Notes under the pieces: model-generated | Seen by the model: only the letters and a program-made list of their open reading frames with translations | Told to the model about the DNA's origin: nothing | Database searches by the model: none | Shown here: positions 1 through 10,442 of the stretch, piece by piece | Numbering within the stretch: position 1 is the first letter of the stretch | How the letters are laid out: each line of letters starts with the position of its first letter | Made by a program: the position numbers and the translations under genes | Source: Anomaloglossus baeobatrachus | Lineage: Eukaryota; Chordata; Amphibia; Anura; Aromobatidae | Reading direction: 5' to 3' | DNA: 64,000 nt | Assembly: GCF_048569485.1 (NCBI RefSeq) | Contig: NC_134354.1 | Coordinates: 401,784,185 to 401,848,184, forward strand

Positions 1-311
1 TCCCGCCCACCTCCTTCCTTCCTCATTGCAGGCGGGACACAAGTAAGGAGGTGTTCCTCGCTCCTGCGGCATCATACACAGCGATATGTGCTGCCGCAGG
101 AACGAGGAACAACATCGTACTTGTCGCTGCAGCGAAATTATGGAAATGACCGACACTACACAGATCACCGATTTACGACGCTTTTGCGATCGTTTATCGG
201 TGCTTCTAGGCTTTACACGTTGTGACGTTGTTACCGGCGCCGGATGTGCGTCACTTTCGATTTGACCCCGACGATATCGCAGTAGCAATGTCGCAACGTG
301 CAAAGTACCCC
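1..311. mobile_element. TTAA-site miniature DNA element, left end cut off by window
   Basis: The right end reads ...CAACGTGCAAAGTACCCC followed by TTAC, which matches the ends of the elements at 19102, 19752, 40460 and 54221. Those share a GTGTAAAG-type subterminus, internal CG-rich stretches such as GATGTGCGTCACTT, and TTAA target sites. The copy has no coding capacity. A TTAA site is used by piggyBac and Kolobok transposases; I cannot tell which one mobilised this family. Confidence 0.7.
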
Positions 312-870
312 TTACAATGTAATAATGATGATGAAAAGACACAATTTTTCTATAGCCATGAAAGGTGTCATTAATAATTACAATCTTCTCTGGACCTTGA
401 AAGTTTGAGCCAATAAGCAAGTTTAAGCATCATATTAGTTTTCAGCAGCACAAATTTAGTTCAGTTCAACTGTTTTCCTCGATGAACCTATTTGGCTGTA
501 GGACAGTGTAACTCTTAAACAACATCTCCATCTAGTGGACATTTGAAAAACTGTACCTGCTTCTACTGGCACTTGAGATTATAGCTCATTTCTGATATTG
601 AGTGGATTTTTAGAAAAAACTATCCTTTGATAGCAGCGTAACACAATGAAGCGGATAGAATGTAAAAGCTTCAAATGATTTTAAAACAAGGAGCCAACCT
701 CAAACCCTGGGTACAAATGCAATACTATCTCTCTCTCTACTGGAACATACTGGTCAATGGTTGAATATCTCAAAAAGAATACATTCTCAGCAACCAAAAA
801 ACGTAGCAAGTATCACAAAACACCACAATGTCATAGATCAAGCTGACAAAAAGAGATGGAACATTGCATG
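312..870. other. Stretch with no recognised feature
   Basis: AT-rich DNA without a long open frame, recognisable repeat terminus or exon-like segment. A short 74-residue frame across 761-985 runs into the LTR that follows and has no family resemblance. It may be single-copy intergenic sequence. Confidence 0.4.
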
Positions 871-1850
871 TGTAACGCCCCTGAAGCCATCAGGAGCTAC
901 AAGGAACTGCATCCTGTCAAAAATGCAGGGCCAACCCCCAGGGACCCAGAAGTCCAGTGCCGGTAACACCAAAACACATATATAATCCCTGTTCTTCCCT
1001 TCTCCAAGGACTGGTGACAGGCTAGGGTTGGATGCAATGGATGGCCACCCAGGGGTGCAACCGATCCAGTCCACTAGACGACAACCAGGAAGGAGGGGTC
1101 AGACAGTCGGTAAGTGGAAGTGGAAGGAGACGGACATAACCGTACTGACAGGAGTGTGTAACAGTGACCTGTCAGGCTGCAGGCGTGTAGTTGACGAAGG
1201 AGTATGGTGGAGTACTCTCGAAACCATAGCAACAAAGGGGTACAGAGCCCTAGGTCAGGCAAACGCTCTAGGCAGACCTGATAAAATCTGCACAGTGAGG
1301 GGACCATCCAGGATCTCACTAACCATAAAGTCCAGGGGCACCAGCAGTGATGGGAGAACCAGGGACCGAAGCAAAACACCGACCCTACAGGGTTCAAACT
1401 GCCCGCAGTATGGACTAAGACTGAAAGAGGAGGGGACTCCCAGACGCTCCAAGCCACGGGGACACACCAACCAGAGACAGGTGCAGGGGAAAGAAGCCAC
1501 CAGGTTACCACACCGGCACTGCGACTAAGGGAACCAGTGGTGAGGATCAGCCTTCTTCGGGTTTCCCGCGATATCAACGCTGTGAGTAAAGAAACCAGTT
1601 ATACTGCAATCCCTTGTGTGGCCTACCTTCTTTCCGCGCCTATCTTCATCACCTACCCCCTTGGGCCTGGCCCTACTTGCGGAGGGCCCAACATCCAGGC
1701 TGCCATTAATATCAGCCCCAGCGGTGACAGACTATGGAGCGGCGGCTCCATCTACTTAGCTGCAACCCGCAAGTGGCATCACGACAAAACCTTTTATTAT
1801 TATTCCCCTGTACATAACCCCTTTCAAGTCACATGCGAGATCAACACTTA
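871..1850 (+). mobile_element. Solo LTR, hairpin-start Gypsy-kin family
   Basis: It starts TGTAACGCCCCTGAAGCC followed by ATCAGG, the same layout as the LTR at 5167 (TGTGGCGCCCCTGACC, then GGTCAGG). Near its right end GTGGCATCACGACAAAA matches the U5 motif GTGGCGTCAC(A/G)A seen at 6293 and 41186. No internal region follows, so it is a solo LTR and a fossil. The right boundary is approximate because the usual TTCACA end is not clear. Frames inside it (for example 1028-1528) are not genes. Confidence 0.55.
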
Positions 1851-2139
1851 AAATTCCTTGTGCTCAATGTCTCTGCAGTTCGTGGCATCAAACTTATTTC
1901 CTGCACCAAGATTCATATTTTTAAGGTTGAAAGAAGACACAAGTTCATAGACTCCAACTGAGTTTGGAAATCTGGAGTCTTCTTCACAGTCAGATCATAA
2001 CCCAGCGCTAAATATGGTAACAGAAATCTTGCATGACTGGATGACGATGATGAACAAAAAAATTGATATGTTACATGCCTCCATAAGCTCAGAACTGGCA
2101 CGAATTACAACCAATGCTCAAAGAATGGTGGATTTGGCA
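1851..2139. other. Stretch with no recognised feature
   Basis: No coding or repeat signature is seen. It lies between the solo LTR and the Tc1 transposase fragment, where the missing C-terminal half of that transposon would be expected, but I cannot read transposase motifs in it. Confidence 0.3.
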
Positions 2140-2697
2140 TTGTGAGTTCTAACCTTGTAACTACCTTCATTTTATAGAAATTACCCCTTTTCCAATCTTC
2201 CACTGTCCACTTTTTGTACTTTTTTGCAAAATTGAGACAACGCTTATTATTACGATATTGAATTTGAGGCTTTTTCACCTTTTATTGGGCCACCATTCCA
2301 GACATGTGTAAAGTGTGTCACACGTTGCTTGCATGGATGTCTGTGATCTCACTATTACGAAGCATACGCACCACCTCCACTGCCGTGTTTGTCATGCCAC
2401 AACTGATAGACCTTGTGATGAGACGACTTGTTGACTCTGATATTTTGCCTGGATTTCCACCTTTTGGCTTTGAATGGATGGATGGACTTAATTTCGTGTT
2501 CTTCCAACTGTCATGGCACTCACATGATGCAGTGGATGAGAGTGCACTACTGATGAACTGAATTATAATGGTTCTCTTTTCTTGGGAAATGTCCTTCATG
2601 GGTGCTCCTCAATTGGAATCAGCGACCTTTTGCTTGGGAATCAACCTAATAATATCCAGAACTATTAAGGACAGTTAGAACAGATTGCAATTTGTAA
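2140..2697 (-). pseudogene. Tc1-like transposase, N-terminal half (Tc1-A, internal part)
   Basis: Read on the minus strand, the frame starting near 2599 begins MKDISQEKRTIIIQF and runs through GKISESTSRLITRSI and RNSEITDIHASNVR. These are the first helix-turn-helix, the GRPR-like linker and the second DNA-binding domain of Tc1/mariner transposases. After about 93 residues a stop (Q to stop type) is followed by readable sequence with LNFAKKYKKWT, then the similarity ends before the catalytic DD34E region. The matching transposon end lies at 12709-12942. The hAT element at 2706-12700 split this copy, and its 8-bp target repeats lie at the break. The element is dead and C-terminally truncated. 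Confidence 0.8.
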
Positions 2698-3189
2698 TGT
2701 ACAAGTAGGGGCGTACATAGAAATCATGGGGCCCCATAGCAAAAGTCTGAATGCCACCACCCCCCTATATAAAAACAAATGACAATAAAATATTAACATA
2801 ATCATCATGCATGTTACTGGGGGCTTGTTATAGTCAGAAATAACACATACTACTAATAGTGTTACTGAACAACACCCACCATACCAAGACCAATAATACA
2901 TTGCAAAATAATGCTGCCACACCATGACCAAATATCACCACATAGAGTCTGAATATAACCACCGTCCTGTTACTGAGCAAAGTCCACTGCACAACGACCA
3001 GTAGGTTCACTCCGCAAATCCCCAAAAAATCTGCAACATGTGAACTTGACCTAAAGTAGTGATGTCCTCCTTCGCGACCCTCACCACACACACAATATAC
3101 ATTTTCACATCTGTCTCCCCCATATAATGGTAACGATTATGACCCTCTTCATAGCCTTAGGATCTATAGTAAAACTCTGCAAAGTACAG

Positions 3190-3447
3190 GGATAATACAC
3201 ACACACACTGATGGCACAGCACATGGGCAAAACACACACACTGATGGCACAGCACATGAGCAAAACACACACCCACCCACACTAATGGCACAGCACATGG
3301 GCAAAACACACACACTGATGGCACAGCACATGGGCAAAACACACACCCACCCACACTAATGGCACAGCACATGGGAAAAACACACACACACACTGATGGC
3401 ACAGCACATGGGCAAAACACACACACACACTGATGGCACAGCACACG
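3190..3447. repeat. CA-rich minisatellite, part 1
   Basis: Tandem units of about 32-40 bp with core TGATGGCACAGCACATGGGC followed by AAAACACACAC of variable length. It is the left part of one array that continues at 4573 and 10443. All three reading frames stay open on both strands over long runs, producing spurious CVCV-rich frames. Confidence 0.95.
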
Positions 3448-4572
3448 TGTGCCGCCCCGATGTCAGTAGCAGCTGGGCTGCTCGGATCCAGATCCGTAGT
3501 GGCTCGAGGGATTTCCGGACCCGGGGGTCACGCGGACACTCAAATAAAAAGGGGACGTATTTGTACGGGGATTGCTGTAAACAGTTTGTGACGCCACCCA
3601 CGGTGTGTGGTATGGTGTGGTACCACCGCTGCTGTTAGGGGCGCACCCGGGGAAGATGGGATGGCAGCTAGATGTTGACCCCTCCGTGGGTAGGGATGGA
3701 TGCCCCGGGGCGCAGTGTCCAGAACACGGGGAGTGATGTGGGACGGAGATAGCATGCCGGGCTGGAACGGGGAGTGTTGGTGTACTCACTGTGGAATAAT
3801 TGCACACAAGTCCGATGGTAAACCAAAAGTCAGTAGCTGGCTGCCGCGTCCGGGTGTACTCGGTTCCCACTCCTGGGCTGGTGTACCGATGTCCCTTCCT
3901 CTGGCACTCTGTAATTTTTCCTCACTTTTGGACGACTCCGTCTGGAACGGGGAAGTCCGCTCCCGGTATGTTCTGGTTGGGAGATGTGCCCGCGAAAACG
4001 GACCCTTGGGATTGCAGATGGTGTTTGCGGATACCCTATCCCTGCTGTGGGCTGCCGTTTCACTCTATCTAGGCTAAACTTCTGGAGCTAGGCCTGAAAC
4101 CTGCTCCTGGCCTGGTGAATTAGAGAAGGGGCTTGCAACCGTCTTCTAACTATGGTCCAGGTACCCCGCCTGTGCACGGTTTCTGGTCCGGATCTCCGCG
4201 GTCGGTACCGGCGGGCTCCAACCCTGTCCCGGTCCACACTGGATCTCCCGCGACCGTATTACCGTCGCCTTTGGACACGGTCCACTGCTTGCCACCTAGC
4301 CAGTAGACCAGGGTCACTACCCCGCTACTCTCCACTTCGACTTGGACCTCACTATTCGAAGTCTGACCTTGATCTAGACTGACTTGTTCCCGCCCCCGGA
4401 TCCTCAAGACCCCTAGGTGGGTGCTCCCAATCCGCCTGGTCCTGCCCACTGGTGTGTCCTTCCTACCCTGGGGGGTGACTAGGATTTCGTGGCTGATGGA
4501 ACCTTGTGTGGGAAGGTGTTATGTAGGGTGCAATGTACCTCTGTGACCACCTGGCGGCGCCAGGGCGTCACA
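3448..4572 (-). mobile_element. Solo LTR, hairpin-start family, inside the minisatellite
   Basis: On the minus strand it begins TGTGACGCCCTGGCGCC, then GCCAGG (a short hairpin), and ends GGGGCGGCACA. It is flanked by CACG on the left and CATG on the right. CATG is what the uninterrupted repeat unit reads at this point, so the insertion made a 4-bp duplication, later changed at one base. No internal region is present. It resembles the solo LTR at 13748-14934 over much of its length. Fossil. Confidence 0.75.
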
Positions 4573-5166
4573 CATGGGCAAAACTCACACCCACACTGAT
4601 GATAAAACACACACACGCAGACTGATAGCACAGCACATGGGCAAAACATACACACAATTATTGATGGCACAGCACATGGGCAAAACACACAAACAGACAC
4701 ATAGCACAACACATGGGCAAAAATACACACACACACACACACACACTGATGGCACAGCACATGGGCAACACAAACACACTGATGGCACAGCACATGGGCA
4801 ACACACACACTGATTGAACAGCACATGGGCAAAACACACACACAGACACATAGCATAGCACATGGGCAAAAATATACACACACCCACACACACACACACA
4901 CACTGATGGCATGGCACATGGGCAACACAAACACACTGATGGCATAGCACATGGGCAACACACACACACTGATGGCACAGCACATGGGCAACAGACACAC
5001 ACACAGTGACGGCACAGCACAGGGGCAACAGACACACACACAGAGTGATGGCACAGCATAGGGGTTACAGCCACGCACACTTATGGCACAGCAGAAGGAC
5101 AAAATACACACACACACACACACTGATGGCACAGCACATGGGCAACACACATGCACAGAGTGATGG
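4573..5166. repeat. CA-rich minisatellite, part 2
   Basis: Continuation of the array, with units TGATGGCACAGCACATGGGC plus AACACACACAC. Interspersed variants read ACACATAGCACAACACATGG. It is bounded by the two LTR insertions. Confidence 0.95.
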
Positions 5167-6403
5167 TGTGGCGCCCCTGACCTGGTCAGGCACCACTGAG
5201 TACTGCACCCATGTTGGGGACAGTACAATACAGGTAATCCAGATGGCTGGCTGGGGTGTGGAACACAGGCGCATAGTGATCAGGCCTCACACATGTACCT
5301 AAGAGAGGACCCCTGGGGAACCCAGGAGGGGGCAGAGCCTACGCCTTCACTGGAATAGTGGAGGGGGTGAGAGCTTCCATCTCCTCTCAAGGGGTGTGGT
5401 AAGAGAGTCTGGTTGCTAGGTGGCGTAGGCAGACACAAGTGGGGAAGGAAAGAGAGATAGGAGGAGTTAGTTAGAGCTTGGAGCTCGGACTGAGGAGATG
5501 TCAGCAGAAAGAGCAGAGATGGAAAAACCCACCAGTGAGTCGGTTAGAGCAGAACTCCAGAGGGCTCAGTGAGGAGCAGACCTGTGGGGCTGATGCTGTC
5601 TAACAGCGCCCGCGCAGTGACTACAGACGGGGGAGAACGGTCAACTAGAAGTGCTGCCTGAAAGCCAGCTTCAGCTAGAGAGTGCACGGAGTGGGAAGTA
5701 CGGAGACTTCTAGAGAGCACCAGGCCCAACCGGGCGGCAGATCCCGAAGCGAGGATAGATTCACCTTTCCCTGCTAAACCTGCCGGTGTGGGGCTCTTAC
5801 AGCCCACACCACAACACTACAAAAGCCGCAGCCACGTAACCGCAGTGAGGGCCCATAGGTCATAGGAGGCAAGAGGCTGGAGTGGCCTGGTCCGGGGAAC
5901 AAGCACACGGCACACAAGAAGGGGAGAGAGGCTGCAGCATCTTCCCTGGGTGACCCCCATAGGGACTCAAAGTCGGGGTCACCCCAAACCACCAAGGGCT
6001 AAGGAAGGCGAGTCAGTAGTCACCCTCATAAAGTCAGCCTGAAGGACACCTGGTTCCCATCTGGTTCATCTCAGCTACGCCCGGGCTACTCACCCTGCCA
6101 TCTAATGTGAGTAAAAACCCTGAAAGACATCCTGCCTGTGTGGTCATTCTGCGACTTGTGGTACTACAAACCTACACAGGGCCCTGGGGCTTGCCTCACT
6201 CTCAGGAGGCTACTACATCTAACTGCACACACCATCAGCCCCAGGCGACCCTCAACCTGCAGTGGCGGTCCCTACTGGCCGCAATACTGAGAGTGGCGTC
6301 ACGATCAAAAACAGAAGATTTCCTACCAGTGACGGAGATCCAGCAACGTGGAGTCCCTGAAGGTAACGCACCGACACCGACACTGCACATGCGGGGCTTC
6401 ACA
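5167..6403 (+). repeat. 5' LTR of the cold-shock-domain element
   Basis: It starts TGTGGCGCCCCTGACC, immediately followed by GGTCAGG so that the first ~25 bases can fold into a hairpin, and ends GGGGCTTCACA. It contains the family's GTGGCGTCACGATCAAAA motif about 110 bp before its end. Small frames inside it recur identically in the 3' LTR and are not genes. Confidence 0.85.
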
Positions 6404-6405
6404 TC

Positions 6406-6423
6406 TGGCGTCACGAACAGGAT
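6406..6423 (+). promoter_or_regulatory. Primer-binding-site candidate
   Basis: TGGCGTCACGAACAGGAT begins with the TGG expected to pair with a tRNA CCA end and lies just downstream of the 5' LTR. The tail resembles the 3' end of a serine-type tRNA, but I could not establish the tRNA by eye. Confidence 0.6.
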
Positions 6424-6446
6424 AAGGACTAGACCTGTTCAGACAG

Positions 6447-8591
6447 GTGACCATGTGCCTGGGCGGTCCGCTTGAAAAATTGGAAGCGCCGCCATATTGC
6501 CACCATGAAAAGCGCGCTGAAAAACAACAGCAGCCCGCGCTGGAAGAAGTTACCGCCCACGAAGAGGTGTGGCTACCCAGAGATCCCCTGCAGAGTTCTG
6601 ACCTTGCCAGCTATGAGAGTGGAAGCGTCGAGAAACGGCGGAACAGAAAGGGAGCCACAAGCCTGCTGCTGGGAGAGAAGCTGCTGAAAGAGGCAGAACA
6701 GAAGCTGGACAGCTTGCTACAGGAGGCAGCGACGAGGCCACCGCTGGGAGATCGTGCGGAAGACGGCGCAGAAGGAATGGCGTCTGACAGCGGGAACCCA
6801 GCACCAGGCTCCGCTGCCTGGTGGTATCGGGAGCTGGCCCAGTTCTGTGATCGACTGGAGACCCGGGTCATAGAGCAGGTCAGAGAAGAGTACGCGGAGT
6901 TCCTGGGGATGGCTGCGGCGGTGCGGACCTACGAGGAGGGAGCCGCGCGACGCATGTCAGACCGAGCGGCGACGACGCAGACCCCGATGCTGCCACCGGT
7001 GGGTGAGTCAAGTGATGCCCCGGCCAGCGCGAGTGCCCCGACCCCTGCAGCCACGCCCGCGGTCCCCGAAGAGGCGCCCGGCGCGGCGATGCTGGACCAG
7101 GCCGCAGCCACGCTAGAAGCAGCCCGCCAAATCCAGGCCGCTGCAGCGATGCCCCGCCTGTCCCGCAGGGCTCCGACCACCACGGCAGTGCTCATCCGTG
7201 CTGCAGGTGTGACGCTGACCCAGGCTGCCACCCTGCTGAACCCAGCCCGCCAAGACTCCAACGCAGCAGCGACGCTCGTCCGCGCCGCAGGTGATATGCT
7301 GAACCAGGCCGCAGCCCCGCCGGGTGCGGCCCGCCAAGCTCCGACCACCGCAGCGATGCCCTGCCCGGCCCGCACAGATCAGGCCGCCGCAGCGATGCCC
7401 TGCCCGGCCCGCACAGATCAGGCCGCCGCAGCGATGCCCTGCCCGGCCCGCACAGACCAGGCCGCCGCAGCGATGCCCTGCCCGGCCCGCCAAGACCAGG
7501 CCGCCGCCATACAGGGCGCGGCCCGCCAAGATAAAAGAGACATACCATTTACCCCGGCCTGCAAGGCCAGAGCTGATACCGCTCCCCAATCCACGGAGGT
7601 CTCTGATAGGAAGCCCACGCTGGAGGAAGAATACTGGCAGATGAGGGCTGACATGGAGGCCAAGTTTCCCCAGTGGTTGGTGGATCTGTACCTGCGCCCC
7701 CCATGCACCCCTGAGGAGATTCAGGCAACCCCTGCAGCCGCGCCGGAGAGTCCCCCGCCCGGGCCAGCAGAAGAAAGTCCATCCCCAGTCCTGCCACCAG
7801 AGGAGTGCCAGGAAGAACTAAGGGGGAGAGGAGGCCAGGAAGCAGAAGGGCTAACTCCGACGCCAGCCGCAGCAGACCCCTACCCAGAGCCGGAGATGCT
7901 GCCCTATTCCCGCTGGGAGGAGGAAGACTTGACACCGTCAGCAGACGAAGATCAGCCCAAAGACCTCACCTGGGAGCCTGCAGGCATGAACCCAGCCCGC
8001 AAGACACGGCGCAGCAGATCAAAGCGTCCTCCGACACCACAGTCCCCAGAACAGAAAGAGGTTACAGCCAGAGATCTGGAGGAGAAAAGGTGCCTAAGAA
8101 GGTCCAAAGCCCAGGCTAGAGGACCCCTTTACAGAGGAATAGTAGAGGACTTCAACCTGAAAAGTGGATACGGCTTCATTGTAGTGAAAGGAATAAAAGA
8201 GGGCATATTTGTTAACAGGAGAGATGTTCAAGCCCACCTGCCCAGAGGACATTCCGGCAGAAATTTGAAAATTGGAGAAGCAGTACAGTTCACTCTGCAT
8301 GAAGGTGAAAGGGGATTGTATGCGCTCGATGTAGCACCATGTCCAAGACAAGAAAGACAAGAAAGACAAGAAAGACAAGAAAGACAAGAAAGACAAGAAA
8401 GACAAGAAAGACAAGAAAGACAAGACAGAGATAAAGAAACAGATACAGAAAAGGAATCAGATGCAGACCAAGAAAGGAAAGACACAGAACCTATAGATGA
8501 GGCAACCACAGATGAAGAAAGAGACAAAGAGCAGGAAAGTCACAGGTGCCAGTGCCCAACGTGCCCTCGCCCTAGTGAAAAAGAGGAGTAA
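6447..8591 (+). CDS. 714-residue element protein with Y-box-like cold-shock domain
   Basis: The single gene of the LTR element is open for 714 codons. In order: a charged N-terminal part with a helical stretch (residues ~130-170, REYAEFLGMAAAVRTYEEG); an alanine- and proline-rich segment (~180-370) holding about four 13-residue repeats DQAAAAMPCPART; an acidic, proline-rich segment (~390-540); a cold-shock fold at ~560-632 with GIVEDFNLKSGYGFI, KEGIFVNRRDV and GEAVQFTLHEGERG; a run of QER repeats (~633-660); and a charged tail ending in a CQCPTC motif. The cold-shock part follows the Y-box protein pattern (GxVxxFNxxxGYGFI; VFVxxxxV; GExVxFxxxEGExG), but the usual KWFN tryptophan is D here. 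This fold binds single-stranded RNA or DNA, so packaging or protecting element RNA is a reasonable inference. There is no clear capsid or CCHC knuckle. The start codon is the first Met of the frame, and the Met codons at 6507 and 6777 (residues 21 and 111) are alternatives. Confidence 0.75.
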   Translation: MTMCLGGPLEKLEAPPYCHHEKRAEKQQQPALEEVTAHEEVWLPRDPLQSSDLASYESGSVEKRRNRKGATSLLLGEKLLKEAEQKLDSLLQEAATRPPLGDRAEDGAEGMASDSGNPAPGSAAWWYRELAQFCDRLETRVIEQVREEYAEFLGMAAAVRTYEEGAARRMSDRAATTQTPMLPPVGESSDAPASASAPTPAATPAVPEEAPGAAMLDQAAATLEAARQIQAAAAMPRLSRRAPTTTAVLIRAAGVTLTQAATLLNPARQDSNAAATLVRAAGDMLNQAAAPPGAARQAPTTAAMPCPARTDQAAAAMPCPARTDQAAAAMPCPARTDQAAAAMPCPARQDQAAAIQGAARQDKRDIPFTPACKARADTAPQSTEVSDRKPTLEEEYWQMRADMEAKFPQWLVDLYLRPPCTPEEIQATPAAAPESPPPGPAEESPSPVLPPEECQEELRGRGGQEAEGLTPTPAAADPYPEPEMLPYSRWEEEDLTPSADEDQPKDLTWEPAGMNPARKTRRSRSKRPPTPQSPEQKEVTARDLEEKRCLRRSKAQARGPLYRGIVEDFNLKSGYGFIVVKGIKEGIFVNRRDVQAHLPRGHSGRNLKIGEAVQFTLHEGERGLYALDVAPCPRQERQERQERQERQERQERQERQERQDRDKETDTEKESDADQERKDTEPIDEATTDEERDKEQESHRCQCPTCPRPSEKEE

Positions 8592-9205
8592 AGTAAAGTA
8601 CAGAAAAGAAGTACAGAAGTTACTGTTTTGACCAGTTTTGTTTTGCAACGTTCTCAAGTTCAAGAAATGCGCCCACAAAAACTATTGTGAGAAACAAACT
8701 TAAGGCTATGAACTTGCTATAGCCACAAACTCTCGCAGTGTAAATAGTTACACCAGTGGCACCACCACCAGGGCCAGCCTGTTTAGGGGCTTGGCTCGTC
8801 TGCAACCAGGGGGGCCCGTCCGTAGAAAAGGGCCTTGGCTCACCTGCGACCAGAGAGCACGCCTGTTTATGGGGCCTTGGCTCACCACCACAAAGAGGGT
8901 ACCTGGTCAGCACCAACTGTGGAGGCCGCCTCTGCATCCTGCCAGAAGAGGCTGACGGCGCGGATCCACCAGGCCAGGTATACCCTGAAACCACCAGCCC
9001 ATGAAAGCCGCCTATACATCCTGCCAGAAGTGGCTGAAGTTGCGGCCAACGTGAGAGGGTTTTGGGTGGGTTAACGGACTTGTGGGTGGAGGGTGGTGAT
9101 GTCTGATACCTGGTGCTTTTAAATGTTTTACATGTTTTAATGTTTTATGCATTTTAAAATGTTGTCTTGCAGCCCGAGGACGTGCTGGTGATAACTAAGG
9201 GGGAA
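8592..9205 (+). other. 3' untranslated region of the LTR element, ending in purine tract
   Basis: No frame of note. Between about 8775 and 8900 a GGGGCTTGGCTC(A/G)(C/T)CTGC motif recurs three times. The final AAGGGGGAA (9197-9205) is the polypurine tract that primes plus-strand synthesis in LTR elements. Confidence 0.6.
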
Positions 9206-10442
9206 TGTGGCGCCCCTGACCTGGTCAGGCACCACTGAGTACTGCACCCATGTTGGGGACAGTACAATACAGGTAATCCAGATGGCTGGCTGGGGTGTGG
9301 AACACAGGCGCATAGTGATCAGGCCTCACACATGTACCTAAGAGAGGACCCCTGGGGAACCCAGGAGGGGGCAGAGCCTACGCCTTCACTGGAATAGTGG
9401 AGGGGGTGAGAGCTTCCATCTCCTCTCAAGGGGTGTGGTAAGAGAGTCTGGTTGCTAGGTGGCGTAGGCAGACACAAGTGGGGAAGGAAAGAGAGATAGG
9501 AGGAGTTAGTTAGAGCTTGGAGCTCGGACTGAGGAGATGTCAGCAGAAAGAGCAGAGATGGAAAAACCCACCAGTGAGTCGGTTAGAGCAGAACTCCAGA
9601 GGGCTCAGTGAGGAGCAGACCTGTGGGGCTGATGCTGTCTAACAGCGCCCGCGCAGTGACTACAGACGGGGGAGAACGGTCAACTAGAAGTGCTGCCTGA
9701 AAGCCAGCTTCAGCTAGAGAGTGCACGGAGTGGGAAGTACGGAGACTTCTAGAGAGCACCAGGCCCAACCGGGCGGCAGATCCCGAAGCGAGGATAGATT
9801 CACCTTTCCCTGCTAAACCTGCCGGTGTGGGGCTCTTACAGCCCACACCACAACACTACAAAAGCCGCAGCCACGTAACCGCAGTGAGGGCCCATAGGTC
9901 ATAGGAGGCAAGAGGCTGGAGTGGCCTGGTCCGGGGAACAAGCACACGGCACACAAGAAGGGGAGAGAGGCTGCAGCATCTTCCCTGGGTGACCCCCATA
10001 GGGACTCAAAGTCGGGGTCACCCCAAACCACCAAGGGCTAAGGAAGGCGAGTCAGTAGTCACCCTCATAAAGTCAGCCTGAAGGACACCTGGTTCCCATC
10101 TGGTTCATCTCAGCTACGCCCGGGCTACTCACCCTGCCATCTAATGTGAGTAAAAACCCTGAAAGACATCCTGCCTGTGTGGTCATTCTGCGACTTGTGG
10201 TACTACAAACCTACACAGGGCCCTGGGGCTTGCCTCACTCTCAGGAGGCTACTACATCTAACTGCACACACCATCAGCCCCAGGCGACCCTCAACCTGCA
10301 GTGGCGGTCCCTACTGGCCGCAATACTGAGAGTGGCGTCACGATCAAAAACAGAAGATTTCCTACCAGTGACGGAGATCCAGCAACGTGGAGTCCCTGAA
10401 GGTAACGCACCGACACCGACACTGCACATGCGGGGCTTCACA
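9206..10442 (+). repeat. 3' LTR of the cold-shock-domain element
   Basis: Direct repeat of 5167-6403 with a constant offset of 4,039 bp. I saw no substitutions when comparing line by line. Confidence 0.85.

Larger units (their letters stand above)
5167..10442 (+). mobile_element. Complete young LTR retrotransposon carrying a cold-shock-domain gene
   Basis: Two direct LTRs of 1,237 bp (5167-6403 and 9206-10442) appear identical on comparison by eye, so the insertion is very recent. A primer-binding-site candidate TGGCGTCACGAACAGG starts two bases after the 5' LTR, and a purine tract ending AAGGGGGAA directly precedes the 3' LTR. Between them is a single open frame (6447-8591). No protease, reverse transcriptase, RNase H or integrase is visible, so the element looks whole but non-autonomous and would depend on another element's enzymes. 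The flanks ATGG and TCGG are not a clean 4-bp duplication. Related solo LTRs lie at 871, 3448, 13748 and 40009. Confidence 0.85.

Noticed and set aside
1028-1577. Overlapping 166- and 167-codon frames on opposite strands
   Set aside because: Located in a solo LTR; opposite-strand overlap reflects GC-rich sequence without stops.
5544-6475. Frames of 87, 73 and 122 codons
   Set aside because: They lie in the 5' LTR and the first two recur identically in the 3' LTR; none resembles a protein family.
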